The position numbers and the translations under genes were made by a program. This document shows, in pieces, positions 17,089-27,389 of a stretch of 64,000 bases of DNA (its first letter is position 1; each line of letters begins with the position of its first letter). The notes beneath the pieces were generated by a model. It ran no database searches. It was not told where the DNA came from and worked only from the letters and a program-made list of their open reading frames with translations. Origin of the DNA: an uncultured Aquimarina sp. (GTDB lineage: Bacteria > Bacteroidota > Bacteroidia > Flavobacteriales > Flavobacteriaceae); assembly GCA_947498765.1 (NCBI GenBank), contig CANMLG010000068.1, forward strand, positions 1 to 64,000, read 5' to 3'.

Positions 17089-19920
17089 ATGAATACAAGC
17101 GAAAACACCATTCACGTTCAAGGAGCACGTGTACATAACTTAAAAAACATTGATGTTGTAATTCCCAGAGATAAACTAGTGGTTATAACAGGTTTATCAG
17201 GCTCTGGGAAATCATCATTAGCTTTTGATACTATTTATGCTGAGGGACAGCGTCGATATATTGAAACTTTTTCCGCCTATGCGCGTCAATTTTTAGGCGG
17301 TTTAGAACGTCCCGATGTGGATAAAATTGATGGTCTTTCGCCTGTAATTGCTATTGAACAAAAAACAACCAGTAAAAGTCCACGTAGTACTGTAGGAACT
17401 ATTACCGAAATTTATGACTTTTTACGTTTATTATTTGCCCGAGCCAGTGATGCTTTTAGTTATGAAACTGGTGAAAAAATGATTAGTTACTCTGATCAGC
17501 AAATACAAGAATTAATTACTGAAAAGTTTAATGGAAAGCGCATTAATATTGTTGCCCCAGTAGTGCGTTCACGTAAAGGACATTACCGTGAATTATTTGA
17601 GCAAATAGCCAAACAAGGCTTTGTAAAAGTACGCGCCGATGGCGAAATTATTGATATTGTTAAAGGCATGAAACTTGATCGATACAAAACACATGATATT
17701 GAAATTGTTATTGATCGATTACAAATTTCTACGGAAGAAGATACTCAAAAAAGACTTTCCGAAAGTATAAAAACTGCCATGTATCATGGTAATGACATCC
17801 TTATGGTGGTAGAACATGAAAGTCCGAAAGGTCGCTTTTTTAGTCGTAACTTAATGTGTCCATCATCCGGAATTTCATATCCTAATCCAGAGCCCAATAA
17901 CTTTTCATTTAACTCCCCTAAAGGCGCCTGTCCAAATTGTAATGGAATTGGCAATTTGTATGAAGTTAATCTAGAAAAAATTATTCCAGATCCAAGTATA
18001 TCTATCAAAAATGGAGGATTAGCGCCACAAGGTCCTCAAAAAAATAACTGGATTTTTAAACAATTAGAATTAATCGCCTTACGATTCAATTTTGCATTAA
18101 TGGATCCTATTAACAAAATTCCAAAAGAGGCTTTGGATATTATTTTACATGGGGGAAAAGAAAAATTTACTGTAAATAGTAAAGAACTTGGCGTAAAACG
18201 AAATTATAGTATAGATTTTGAAGGTATCGCCAATTTTGTTCAGAGCACCTATGATAACAGTGACTCAACCTCATTAAAAAGATGGGCAAAAGAGTATATG
18301 GATCATGTAAATTGTAGTGTTTGTAAGGGCTCAAGGTTACAAAAAGAATCCTTAAATTTTAAATTGAATGGAAAAAATATAGCCGAATTAGCTCATATGG
18401 ATATTGTTGAACTTAAGAATTGGTTTGATGAGCTCCCAAAACATATTACTAAAAAACAACAGCAAATTGCTAGCGAAATAATCAAAGAAATCTCAACTCG
18501 CATACAATTTTTAGTTGATGTAGGCTTAACCTATTTATCGCTTAATCGTAGTAGTAAATCACTCTCTGGAGGCGAAGCGCAACGTATACGTTTAGCAACT
18601 CAAATAGGCTCACAATTAGTTGGTGTACTTTACATTTTAGATGAACCCAGTATTGGTTTACACCAACGTGATAATGAAAAGTTGATACAATCATTAATAC
18701 AACTTCGCAATATTGGAAACTCTATTATTGTAGTTGAGCATGATAAAGATATGATTGAACAAGCTGACCATGTTATAGATATTGGCCCAAAAGCTGGGCG
18801 TTTTGGAGGAAAAATTATAAGTGAAGGTACACCTAAAGAGTTAAATAAACATCATACATTAACTGCTGATTACCTTAGCGGGAAAAAAGAAATCGCAATA
18901 CCTAAACAACGAAGAAAAGGGAACAAAAAAACATTAAAACTTACTGGTGCCAATGGAAATAATTTAAAAAACGTGTCTATCGAGCTACCACTAGGCCAAA
19001 TGATTGTTGTTACTGGTGTTTCTGGAAGTGGAAAATCCACCCTAATTAATGAAACACTTTATCCTATTCTAAATAACCATTATTTCAACGGAAAAATGGA
19101 ACCTATGCCTTATAATAAAATATCGGGCTTAGAGCATTTAGATAAAGTAATTGATATTAATCAATCTCCTATTGGACGTACTCCCCGATCTAACCCGGCT
19201 ACTTATACTGGTGTATTCTCCGAAATTAGAAGTCTTTTTTCCATGACTCCTGAAGCTATGATTCGAGGCTATAAGCCCGGACGTTTTAGTTTTAATGTAA
19301 AAGGAGGTCGATGCGAAACTTGCGGCGGCGGCGGATTACGTGTTATTGAAATGAATTTTTTACCTGATGTATATGTAGAATGTGAAACCTGCCAAGGAAA
19401 AAGATTTAATAGAGAAACCCTTGAAATTAGATACAAAGGAAAATCTATTTCAGATGTATTAAACATGACCATTAATGAGGCTGTTGATTTTTTTGAACCT
19501 ATACCCAAAATATACCGAAAACTAAAAACAATTAAAGATGTTGGTTTAGGTTATATTACCTTAGGACAACAATCCACAACACTATCTGGTGGAGAAGCGC
19601 AACGTATTAAATTAGCTTCCGAACTTTCCAAAAGAGATACTGGAAACACTTTTTATATACTAGATGAACCAACAACAGGATTACACTTTGAAGATGTACG
19701 TGTACTAATGGAAGTCCTTAACAATTTAGTTGACAAAGGAAATACTGTTCTGATTATTGAGCATAATATGGATGTAATTAAATTGGCAGATTATATTATT
19801 GATGTAGGTCCTGAAGGTGGTAAAGGTGGAGGTACAATTATAGCAAAGGGAACTCCTGAAGCAATATGTAAGGTTAAAGGAAGTCATACCGCAAAATTCT
19901 TAAAAAAAGAATTAAAGTAA
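17089..19920 (+). CDS. uvrA: Excinuclease ABC subunit A
   Basis: A 943-residue damage-recognition ATPase of nucleotide excision repair. It has two ABC ATPase halves: Walker [10 protein letters not shown] (35-43) with signature [13 protein letters not shown] and Walker [12 protein letters not shown], then Walker A GVSGSGKS (643-650) with [13 protein letters not shown] and [11 protein letters not shown]. The second zinc module is complete (CETCGGGG, then CETCQGKR). The first reads MCPSSG, then CPNCNG, so one of its four usual cysteines is Ser; I recall this form in other flavobacterial UvrA proteins. Length is normal. uvrB and uvrC are not in the window. The gene is followed after 62 bases by a LOG-family gene on the same strand. 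Confidence 0.95.
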   Translation: MNTSENTIHVQGARVHNLKNIDVVIPRDKLVVITGLSGSGKSSLAFDTIYAEGQRRYIETFSAYARQFLGGLERPDVDKIDGLSPVIAIEQKTTSKSPRSTVGTITEIYDFLRLLFARASDAFSYETGEKMISYSDQQIQELITEKFNGKRINIVAPVVRSRKGHYRELFEQIAKQGFVKVRADGEIIDIVKGMKLDRYKTHDIEIVIDRLQISTEEDTQKRLSESIKTAMYHGNDILMVVEHESPKGRFFSRNLMCPSSGISYPNPEPNNFSFNSPKGACPNCNGIGNLYEVNLEKIIPDPSISIKNGGLAPQGPQKNNWIFKQLELIALRFNFALMDPINKIPKEALDIILHGGKEKFTVNSKELGVKRNYSIDFEGIANFVQSTYDNSDSTSLKRWAKEYMDHVNCSVCKGSRLQKESLNFKLNGKNIAELAHMDIVELKNWFDELPKHITKKQQQIASEIIKEISTRIQFLVDVGLTYLSLNRSSKSLSGGEAQRIRLATQIGSQLVGVLYILDEPSIGLHQRDNEKLIQSLIQLRNIGNSIIVVEHDKDMIEQADHVIDIGPKAGRFGGKIISEGTPKELNKHHTLTADYLSGKKEIAIPKQRRKGNKKTLKLTGANGNNLKNVSIELPLGQMIVVTGVSGSGKSTLINETLYPILNNHYFNGKMEPMPYNKISGLEHLDKVIDINQSPIGRTPRSNPATYTGVFSEIRSLFSMTPEAMIRGYKPGRFSFNVKGGRCETCGGGGLRVIEMNFLPDVYVECETCQGKRFNRETLEIRYKGKSISDVLNMTINEAVDFFEPIPKIYRKLKTIKDVGLGYITLGQQSTTLSGGEAQRIKLASELSKRDTGNTFYILDEPTTGLHFEDVRVLMEVLNNLVDKGNTVLIIEHNMDVIKLADYIIDVGPEGGKGGGTIIAKGTPEAICKVKGSHTAKFLKKELK

Positions 19921-19982
19921 AAGTGTAACATAATTCACTTTATTTACGTTATTAACATTACCAAAAACTTAAATTATTTAAA

Positions 19983-20672
19983 TTGAGAAACGAACAACAT
20001 TACAAACGCTGGAATGAAATAAAAACAAATGACTCATGGGCTATTTTTAAAATCATGGGTGAATTTGTAAATGGATTCGAAAAAATGAGTGAAATTGGTC
20101 CATGTGTTTCTATATATGGATCTGCCAGAACCAAACAAGATCATCCATTTTACAAACTAGCCACTGATGTTGCTGCAGAAATTGTAAAACATGGTTACGG
20201 AGTTATTACAGGTGGAGGTCCTGGAATTATGGAAGCGGCTAATAAGGGTGCCTTTGAAGCAGGAGGAACTTCCGTTGGTTTGAATATTGATTTACCTTTT
20301 GAACAATTTGATAATCCATATGTAGATCGAGACAAAAATTTAAATTTTGACTATTTTTTTGTACGTAAAGTAATGTTTGTAAAATATTCACAGGGCTTTG
20401 TGGTTATGCCTGGTGGCTTTGGTACACTTGATGAACTTTTTGAAGCCATTACACTTATTCAAACAAACAAAGTGGACAAATTTCCTGTAATTTTAGTGGG
20501 TACCGAATTTTGGGGAGGTCTTTTTGATTGGATAAAAAATACGTTATTGGATCGCTTTAATAATATAAGTCCTCAAGATCTAGATTTAGTTCATTTAGTT
20601 GACACTCCTAACCAAGTCATTGAAATTTTAGATAAATTTTACGACAAAAACAACCTAAGACCTAATTTCTAG
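19983..20672 (+). CDS. LOG-family protein (possible cytokinin riboside phosphoribohydrolase)
   Basis: A 229-residue Rossmann-like protein of the LOG/TIGR00730 family, whose members cleave nucleotide 5'-monophosphates to base and ribose phosphate. It carries GGGPGIMEAANKGA (77-90), the PGGFGTLDE motif (143-151) and the conserved R128-K129 pair in FFVRKVMF. The start is TTG; the first Met codon lies at residue 25 inside the well-formed segment FKIMGEFVNGF, so the TTG start is needed to keep the N-terminal helix. The next gene begins ten bases later, also with TTG. The true substrate in bacteria is often not a cytokinin. Confidence 0.85.
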   Translation: MRNEQHYKRWNEIKTNDSWAIFKIMGEFVNGFEKMSEIGPCVSIYGSARTKQDHPFYKLATDVAAEIVKHGYGVITGGGPGIMEAANKGAFEAGGTSVGLNIDLPFEQFDNPYVDRDKNLNFDYFFVRKVMFVKYSQGFVVMPGGFGTLDELFEAITLIQTNKVDKFPVILVGTEFWGGLFDWIKNTLLDRFNNISPQDLDLVHLVDTPNQVIEILDKFYDKNNLRPNF

Positions 20673-20682
20673 TTACTATACT

Positions 20683-23481
20683 TTGTTAAAAAAATTGCTT
20701 TTATTGTTTAGCCTTTTTACCTCCTTTATCATAAGTGGGCAAAATGAATCATTCATAAATGCTGTTCTTTTTGACAAATTAAAAACTATTATTAGTGTTC
20801 AAGAACTTATTTATCACAATACTTCAAAGGATACTTTAAATGAAATTTATCTAATGGATTGGGCCAATGCCTTTTCTAATAAAGAAACCCCTTTATCCAT
20901 TAGATTTAACGAAGACTTTAGACGCGCTTTTCATTTTTCAAGTAAAAAAGAAAGAGGGTACACTGAAATTATTAATTTCAGACTTGGAACTGAAAAAAGT
21001 AATAAATGGTCACGCCTAAAAGATCATCCAGATGTTGTAAAGGTCAGTTTAGAAAATAAATTATTACCCGGTCAAAAAATTAAACTTGAATTTCAATTTC
21101 AAGTTAAAATACCCGATGATCGTTTTACTAAATATGGCTATGGTAAAAACAACTATAAACTAAGGTATTGGCATTTAGCTCCTGCATTGTATAATAAAGA
21201 ATGGAAATATTTTAGCCATAAAAATTTAAATGACTTTTCATCTGCCATATGTAATTATACGCTAAAGTTTAAAAGTGATACAGACTTTAATATAGAAACT
21301 AACCTTGTTAAAACAGGAGAAAAAGAAGAGGGTTTTTTCACGTTTACTGGACACAATGTTAATACCATAAAATTGTACTTATCCAAAAAGAAACGTTTTG
21401 ACCAAATAGTATATAAGAATAAAGTAATTACTAGTGATATTCCTAAAGAAGGTTTAACGAAAGAAATACAAGAAAAATCAATTAAAAAAGTATTTGATTA
21501 TGTTGAAAGTTATTTTGGTACACTACCCCAAAAAAAACTATTACTTTCATACACCAATTATAAAAAACAACCAATTTATGGTTTAAACCAATTACCTGAT
21601 AAACTGCGACCCTTTGAGAGTGCTTTTCAATATGAACTAATTTTATTGAAAGAAATGACTAAAGAGTTTAATAAGCAAAGTATACAAACTGATTTACGGC
21701 ACGACCAGTGGTTTACAGATGCCATACAGGTACATGCTATGATTAACTATGTAGACACCTTTTATCCAAACAGTCATTTAATAGGTAGATTAAGTAAGTT
21801 TTTAGGGATAAAATGGTTTCATGCCTCTAAATTACCTTTTAATGATCAATATTATTTAGGTGCCAAAAATATGGGGGCACGTTTTTTAGAGCAACCTTTA
21901 ACCATACCTAAAGATTCGTTATTAAAATTTAATTTCAACATTTCAAATCCCTACAAAGCAGGTATGGGGCTAAATTATTTAGATAAAACTTTAGATGGTT
22001 CTGTAAAACAAACCATACATAAATTTATAACTGATCAAAAGTTAAAAATTACTACCGGTAATGATTTCAAAAAAGCTTTAGCCAATAGTACCAACAATGA
22101 TATCAGTTGGTTTACAAATGATTTTGTAAGTTCTAATTCCAATCTTGATATTAAAATAAAAGGAATTACTAGAAAAAAAGATAGTCTTCATGTACATTTA
22201 AAAAACATAGGTAAGTCTGCTGTTCCTGTAAAAGTTTCTTCATTAAAAAAGAAAACCCTTATTGAAGAAAAATGGATTCCTAGCTTTAAAGATACCATAT
22301 CAGTTAGTTTTAAAAAAAAGGAAGCAAACAGATTCATAGTGGATTATGATGAGTTTTTACCTGAAGTAAACAGACGAAACAATTATTGGAAAACTTCGGG
22401 TATATTAAATAAAAATATCCAGTTTAGACTTTTTCAAGATATTGAAGACCCTAAGTATCATCAAACTTTTTTAATTCCTGTTTGGGATTTCAACATATAT
22501 GATGGTTTTTTAATTGGAGGTAATTTTTTTAATAAATCATTAATCAGAAGAAATTTCAACTATAGTTTTACCCCATCATATGGGGTTAAATCGCAAAAGC
22601 TTTTAGGCTCTTTTAGCATTGGATATGCAAAACAAATAAAAAAATATGGTTGGTATTTAGTTAATTTTGGTATTAGTGGATCTACATTTAGTTATGCTCC
22701 TGAGTTACTTTTTAGGTCTTTTACTCCTCGAATTAGTATTAGCTATCGTTCAAAAGATTTACGAAAAAATATTTCACAAAGAATTTCTACTCGCTTAGTT
22801 TCTATTGAAAGAGAAAAAGACCCAAATATCCCACTAGAAACACCTAATTATAACATCTACAATGCTCGTTATCTATATTCTGATCCTAACTTAACGCATT
22901 CATTAAGTTTTTTAATCGACTTTCAACAGGCAAAAAATTTTAATAAAATATCCACTACATTTGGTTACAGCAAATTATTTTTAAATAATCAACGTGTAAA
23001 TTTCAGGTTTTTTGCTGGTACTTTTATAAATAATAATACCCAAGCCGATGGTGATTTTTTCAGTTTTGCTTTAGACCGACCAACAGACTATTTGTTTGAT
23101 TATAACTATTTAGGAAGAGATGACAGTTCTGGAATTGCAAGTCAACAATTTATATCTGCCGAAGGTAATTTTAAATCCCAACTTGACCCAGCTTTTGCAA
23201 ATCAATGGTTAACTACATCAACCGTTGAAAGTAGTATCTGGAATTGGATACAAGCCTATGCAGATGCTGGGTTTGTTAAAAATAGAGGTTTCGATCCAGT
23301 TTTCGTTTACGACACTGGTATTAAATTAAACTTTTTAACCAATTACTTAGAGCTATTTTTTCCATTACAATCTTCATTAGGTTTTGAACCTAATCTTGAT
23401 AATTATCATAAACGTATTCGTTTTAAAATTTCTTTGAGTGTTAATACACTTATTGGATTATTTACACGCGAATGGTATTAA
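20683..23481 (+). CDS. Peptidase-M1-like protein fused to an outer-membrane barrel
   Basis: A 932-residue exported protein beginning at TTG, with a clear signal peptide (MLKKLLLLFSLFTSFIISGQ). Residues about 20-230 resemble the N-terminal beta domain of M1 aminopeptidases and about 255-470 the helical peptidase domain, but no HExxH zinc motif is present; the WFTDAIQVHAMINY segment sits where the later helix is expected. Residues about 590-932 are full of alternating aromatic strands and end in TREWY, as in outer-membrane barrels. I infer a periplasmic or surface domain tethered to a barrel, with peptidase activity lost. It lies ten bases after the LOG gene, so the two are probably co-transcribed. 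Confidence 0.65.
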   Translation: MLKKLLLLFSLFTSFIISGQNESFINAVLFDKLKTIISVQELIYHNTSKDTLNEIYLMDWANAFSNKETPLSIRFNEDFRRAFHFSSKKERGYTEIINFRLGTEKSNKWSRLKDHPDVVKVSLENKLLPGQKIKLEFQFQVKIPDDRFTKYGYGKNNYKLRYWHLAPALYNKEWKYFSHKNLNDFSSAICNYTLKFKSDTDFNIETNLVKTGEKEEGFFTFTGHNVNTIKLYLSKKKRFDQIVYKNKVITSDIPKEGLTKEIQEKSIKKVFDYVESYFGTLPQKKLLLSYTNYKKQPIYGLNQLPDKLRPFESAFQYELILLKEMTKEFNKQSIQTDLRHDQWFTDAIQVHAMINYVDTFYPNSHLIGRLSKFLGIKWFHASKLPFNDQYYLGAKNMGARFLEQPLTIPKDSLLKFNFNISNPYKAGMGLNYLDKTLDGSVKQTIHKFITDQKLKITTGNDFKKALANSTNNDISWFTNDFVSSNSNLDIKIKGITRKKDSLHVHLKNIGKSAVPVKVSSLKKKTLIEEKWIPSFKDTISVSFKKKEANRFIVDYDEFLPEVNRRNNYWKTSGILNKNIQFRLFQDIEDPKYHQTFLIPVWDFNIYDGFLIGGNFFNKSLIRRNFNYSFTPSYGVKSQKLLGSFSIGYAKQIKKYGWYLVNFGISGSTFSYAPELLFRSFTPRISISYRSKDLRKNISQRISTRLVSIEREKDPNIPLETPNYNIYNARYLYSDPNLTHSLSFLIDFQQAKNFNKISTTFGYSKLFLNNQRVNFRFFAGTFINNNTQADGDFFSFALDRPTDYLFDYNYLGRDDSSGIASQQFISAEGNFKSQLDPAFANQWLTTSTVESSIWNWIQAYADAGFVKNRGFDPVFVYDTGIKLNFLTNYLELFFPLQSSLGFEPNLDNYHKRIRFKISLSVNTLIGLFTREWY

Positions 23482-23515
23482 ACATAGCTTAATTTAAAGT
23501 TATTGCACAACTAAA

Positions 23516-23561
23516 TATCTTTGCAAAAATGAAGTTCGTTTATGATCAAAACACCCTATAA
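23516..23561 (+). promoter_or_regulatory. Possible upstream promoter with ten-codon leader ORF
   Basis: A perfect TATCTTTG -7 element (23516-23523) stands five bases before an ATG that opens the ORF MKFVYDQNTL (23529-23561). No TTG lies at the right distance. It precedes the main E1 promoter and could encode a leader peptide, or be chance. Confidence 0.3.
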
Positions 23562-23579
23562 AATGTAAGTTAAATAACA

Positions 23580-23610
23580 TTGTAAAAACCCTTATTTATC
23601 CTTACTTTTG
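23580..23610 (+). promoter_or_regulatory. Promoter of the 2-oxo acid dehydrogenase E1 gene
   Basis: TTG at 23580-23582, a 20-base spacer and a perfect TACTTTTG at 23603-23610, 23 bases before the start codon. Confidence 0.75.
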
Positions 23611-23633
23611 CTTAGTCCATCTTATACCACTAT

Positions 23634-26048
23634 ATGCACACTAAATCTTCTTCAACACTGTCATTATCATTTACTGAATTTAAAGAGCAAGTACTAGCAG
23701 ATTATCGAATTGCCTTTATGAGTCGAGAATGTAGTTTGGTTGGCCGTAGAGAAGTATTAACTGGTAAAGCCAAATTTGGAATTTTTGGTGATGGTAAAGA
23801 ATTAGCTCAACTAGCCTGGGCCCGTGTTTTTGAAAAAGGAGATTTTAGATCCGGGTATTACAGAGATCAAACATTTATGTTTACGGTGGATTGTTATCAA
23901 ATATCAGAGTTTTTTGCAGGGCTATATGCCTATACTGATATTAATGAAGAACCTTTTTCTGCTGGAAGGCAAATGGGAGGTCATTTTGCTACACATAGTT
24001 TAAATGAAGATGGAAGTTGGAAAAATTTAACTGAACAAATCAATTCAGCTTCTGATATTTCACCAACGGCTGGCCAAATACCTCGTTTAGTTGGTTTAGC
24101 TCAAGCATCAAAAGTATATAAAAACAATCCAGCACTAAAAAAGCATACTAATTTTTCTAAAAATGGTAATGAAGTCGCTTGGGGTACTATAGGAAATGCT
24201 AGTACAAGCGAAGGTTTATTTTTTGAATCCATTAATGCTGCAGGAGTACTTCAAGTCCCTATGGTTATTAGTGTTTGGGATGATGATTATGGTATTTCGG
24301 TACATAATAAACATCATACTACAAAAGAAAGTATTTCAGAGGTACTTGAAGGTTTTCAACGTACAGAAAATGCTAATGGTTTTGAAATTTTAAAAGTAAA
24401 AGGCTGGGATTATTTGGCTTTAATTGAAACTTATGAAAAAGCGAATCAAATTGCCCGAAATGAACATGTTCCTGTATTAATTCATGTTACAGAATTAACA
24501 CAACCACAAGGACACTCCTCTTCGGGCTCGCATGAACGTTATAAAAATGAAGAACGCCTTCTTTGGGAGCGTGATTTTGATTGTAATAAAAAATTTAGAC
24601 AGTTTATTATTGATAGTAATATTGCTACTCACGATGAACTTAAAAGTCTAGAAAAAGAGATTAAAACCGAAGTTAGAACAATTAAAAATGCTACTTGGAA
24701 AAAGTTTATTTCGGTAGTGATTAATGAGCAATTAGATGCGTTAACTTATTATAAACCTATTATTCAAAAAAGTACGCAAAGTGTTTTTATAAAAACTATT
24801 GTTGACGAGCTTGAAACTAAAAATGAACCTTTACGAAAAGATATTCTAGAAACAGGGCGCAAAATTTTACGCTATATAGCACATGAAAATTTTCCTGAAA
24901 AAACGGCTATGATTAATTGGCTCAACAATTATCAAGAATCACTCCGCCCAAAATTTAGTGCTCATTTATATAATGAAAATGAACAAAGAGTAACTTACAT
25001 TGATGAAGTACTGCCTGAATATAATGAAGAGTCCCCTATTGTTGACGGAAGAGTTGTACTTAGAGATAATTTTGATAAAATTTTCGAAACCATCCCCGAA
25101 ACATTAATTTTTGGAGAGGATGTTGGCTATATTGGTGATGTAAACCAAGGACTCGAAGGCTTACAAGAAAAATATGGTAAAATCCGTGTTGCCGATACTG
25201 GTATACGAGAACCTTCAATAATAGGCCAAGGAATTGGAATGGCACATAGAGGGTTACGCCCTATTGCCGAAATACAATATTTAGACTATATTTTGTATTG
25301 TTTACAAACCCTAAGTGATGATTTAGCATGCCTACGCTACCGAACCTTTAATAAACAAAAAGCGCCTTTAATTATTAGAACACGTGGCCATAGACTTGAA
25401 GGTATATGGCACTCCGGCTCTCCAATGGGAGGCATAATTCATTTATTAAGAGGTATACATATTCTTGTTCCTCGTAATATGACTAAAGCTGCTGGATTTT
25501 ACAACACTTTGTTAGCTAGTGATGAGCCCGCTATTGTAGTAGAATGCCTTAATGGATATCGTTTAAAAGAAAAATTACCGAGCAACTTAGGTGAATTTAG
25601 AACACCCATAGGTTATGCCGAGATACTTAAAGAAGGAAAAGATATTACCCTAGTATCCTACGGTTCTACTCTTCGACTTGTTGAAAAAGCTGCTAAAGAA
25701 CTTTTAGTTGTGGGTATTAATGCCGAAATTATTGATGTACAGTCTTTAGTCCCTTTTGATTTAGATCATACCATAGCAAAAAGTGTTTCCAAAACCAATC
25801 GAATTTTAATTATTGACGAAGATATGCCTGGTGGTGCCACTGGTTATATGTTACAGCAAGTGCTTGACGAACAAAATATTTTCAACTATTTAGATAGTGC
25901 TCCCCAAACACTAAGTGCACAACCACACAGACCTGCCTTTGGTACCGACGGTGATTATTTTAGCAAACCATCTATTGATGATATTTTTGAAAAAGCTTAT
26001 GCAATAATGCATGAAAGTAATCCTGCTAAATTTCCTAAATTAAGATAG
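23634..26048 (+). CDS. 2-oxo acid dehydrogenase E1, fused alpha and beta subunits
   Basis: An 804-residue thiamine-diphosphate enzyme joining E1-alpha (about 1-320) and E1-beta (about 470-790) in one chain. It is most likely the E1 of branched-chain 2-oxo acid dehydrogenase, which decarboxylates the keto acids of Val, Leu and Ile. The alpha part shows YYRDQTFMF (75-83) and GGHFATH; the cofactor motif reads GNASTSEG (187-194), with Asn where most families have the GDG aspartate. The beta part has FGEDVGYIGDVNQGLEGL, RVADTGIREPSIIGQGIGMA and RTRGHRLEGIWHS. The E2 and E3 components are not nearby. Pyruvate or acetoin as substrate is possible. Confidence 0.85.
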   Translation: MHTKSSSTLSLSFTEFKEQVLADYRIAFMSRECSLVGRREVLTGKAKFGIFGDGKELAQLAWARVFEKGDFRSGYYRDQTFMFTVDCYQISEFFAGLYAYTDINEEPFSAGRQMGGHFATHSLNEDGSWKNLTEQINSASDISPTAGQIPRLVGLAQASKVYKNNPALKKHTNFSKNGNEVAWGTIGNASTSEGLFFESINAAGVLQVPMVISVWDDDYGISVHNKHHTTKESISEVLEGFQRTENANGFEILKVKGWDYLALIETYEKANQIARNEHVPVLIHVTELTQPQGHSSSGSHERYKNEERLLWERDFDCNKKFRQFIIDSNIATHDELKSLEKEIKTEVRTIKNATWKKFISVVINEQLDALTYYKPIIQKSTQSVFIKTIVDELETKNEPLRKDILETGRKILRYIAHENFPEKTAMINWLNNYQESLRPKFSAHLYNENEQRVTYIDEVLPEYNEESPIVDGRVVLRDNFDKIFETIPETLIFGEDVGYIGDVNQGLEGLQEKYGKIRVADTGIREPSIIGQGIGMAHRGLRPIAEIQYLDYILYCLQTLSDDLACLRYRTFNKQKAPLIIRTRGHRLEGIWHSGSPMGGIIHLLRGIHILVPRNMTKAAGFYNTLLASDEPAIVVECLNGYRLKEKLPSNLGEFRTPIGYAEILKEGKDITLVSYGSTLRLVEKAAKELLVVGINAEIIDVQSLVPFDLDHTIAKSVSKTNRILIIDEDMPGGATGYMLQQVLDEQNIFNYLDSAPQTLSAQPHRPAFGTDGDYFSKPSIDDIFEKAYAIMHESNPAKFPKLR

Positions 26049-26084
26049 ATTTAGTTGATTATTTATTGATATACAAACTAAAAA

Positions 26085-26121
26085 GTGTTGATTTTATAAT
26101 GAAAATCAACACCTTTTTTTC
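26085..26121. terminator. Bidirectional terminator after the E1 gene
   Basis: GTGTTGATTTT (26085-26095) and AAAATCAACAC (26102-26112) pair perfectly around six bases, flanked by A-runs before and a T-run after, so it can serve both this gene and the convergent DinB-like gene. Confidence 0.85.
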
Positions 26122-26150
26122 TTAATTCAAAATTACCTTTAGTCACCTTT

Positions 26151-27284
26151 TTAATCTATCTTTTTTACAGGTTCTTCAATTGCTACCTCTGGTGGAATCC
26201 TCTTATGTAAAAATAAAATTTGACCTAAATGACTTGATTGGTGTTCCATTACATGAAACCAACAATAATGATTACTTTTTCCGTAAAGTGGCTGTACTTC
26301 TTTAAACCAATCATCATTTCGTTTTTTTAATTCCTTTATTGTTTTCTCTCTCACTTTATTATATTCATCTAAATAATAATCAATAGAGTGCCCTTTATAT
26401 TTTTCTCTTGCCTTATCTCCTAAATCTAAAGCAATACCCCACTTCTCTTTTTCTTCATCATTAAATCCTCTGCCTTCAAAAGTATATACTTGATAATAAA
26501 CTTCAGCGGCGGCTAAATGCATTACTAAAGCCCCTATCCTATTTGCCTTTTCATCATGTAAATAGTCTATTTCATATGTATTCATATTTTTAACTTTGCG
26601 CTCAACTCTATTTTTTAAATCCTCTAACATTGAAATCATAGCTGTAATCTGAGGAGAATTTTCTTCATTACTCACTATAGAATTTATTCGAGGTTTGTTC
26701 CCTTTACCTATGAATAACAATGATGAACCACCATTTTCAGAATCATTAGATTCAAAAGCATCAAACTCTTTAACCTTAACTAATTTTCCATCTGAAGTTC
26801 CTAAACTGTTCCAACTAGGAATAGAACCTTTACTAACTTTGTCTTCAAAACTTGGATTATCAATAACAATTTCTTTTAATTCATTATTATCATCTTCAAT
26901 AAACAATTTAAAATTATCAAAATAAAATTTTCCATTCATTACACAAAGACCTCCTAAATTTATCTTTTTAGAATTTGAATTAATAATTCCTTCGATTGTA
27001 TAAGATTGCCATCTATTAGATTTTATTTTACGATCACTCATATTATCAAAAAAACCATCCTCATCATTTTTATTATCAATCCTTACCCAAATACCCGCCC
27101 ATGCTTGAGGATCTTCAGTTTCTACTTTGACAGATGCTGTAATTTTAAATTTCTTTTCTGTTTCAGAAACAATATCTAGTTTCTGACTAAACGAAACCCA
27201 ATCCCTAGAAACTATTTTAGCTTTTTGAGAATAAATTTGCGTAAAGCTCATTAATAATGCAAATAAGAATATTGTATTTCTCAT
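26151..27284 (-). CDS. Secreted protein with N-terminal beta domain and DinB-like domain
   Basis: I use the Met at 27284, which begins a proper signal peptide (MRNTIFLFALLMSFTQIYSQ) and gives 377 residues; the frame stays open 22 codons further but that part has no signal character. Residues about 25-150 look like a jelly-roll domain similar to carbohydrate-binding modules (WAGIWVRIDN, then YFDNFKLFIEDD). Residues about 215-365 resemble the four-helix DinB superfamily, with histidines in LVMHLAAAEVYY and WFHVMEHQSSHLGQ placed like its metal ligands. DinB-like proteins are usually cytoplasmic thiol transferases or of unknown function, so an exported one with a binding module is unusual. Function is not known. 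Confidence 0.65.
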   Translation of the reverse strand: MRNTIFLFALLMSFTQIYSQKAKIVSRDWVSFSQKLDIVSETEKKFKITASVKVETEDPQAWAGIWVRIDNKNDEDGFFDNMSDRKIKSNRWQSYTIEGIINSNSKKINLGGLCVMNGKFYFDNFKLFIEDDNNELKEIVIDNPSFEDKVSKGSIPSWNSLGTSDGKLVKVKEFDAFESNDSENGGSSLLFIGKGNKPRINSIVSNEENSPQITAMISMLEDLKNRVERKVKNMNTYEIDYLHDEKANRIGALVMHLAAAEVYYQVYTFEGRGFNDEEKEKWGIALDLGDKAREKYKGHSIDYYLDEYNKVREKTIKELKKRNDDWFKEVQPLYGKSNHYCWFHVMEHQSSHLGQILFLHKRIPPEVAIEEPVKKID

Positions 27285-27389
27285 ATAAAAAATTTGTGTA
27301 ATATTATTTACTTGTAAGTATACATTAAAATGTAACTTGCTGAAATACAAACAATATTTATTATAAATTTTTTAACAAAAAAAAACTTT

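Noticed and set aside
26151..27350. Longer start for the DinB-like protein
   Set aside because: The extra 22 residues precede a perfect signal peptide and look like translated spacer.
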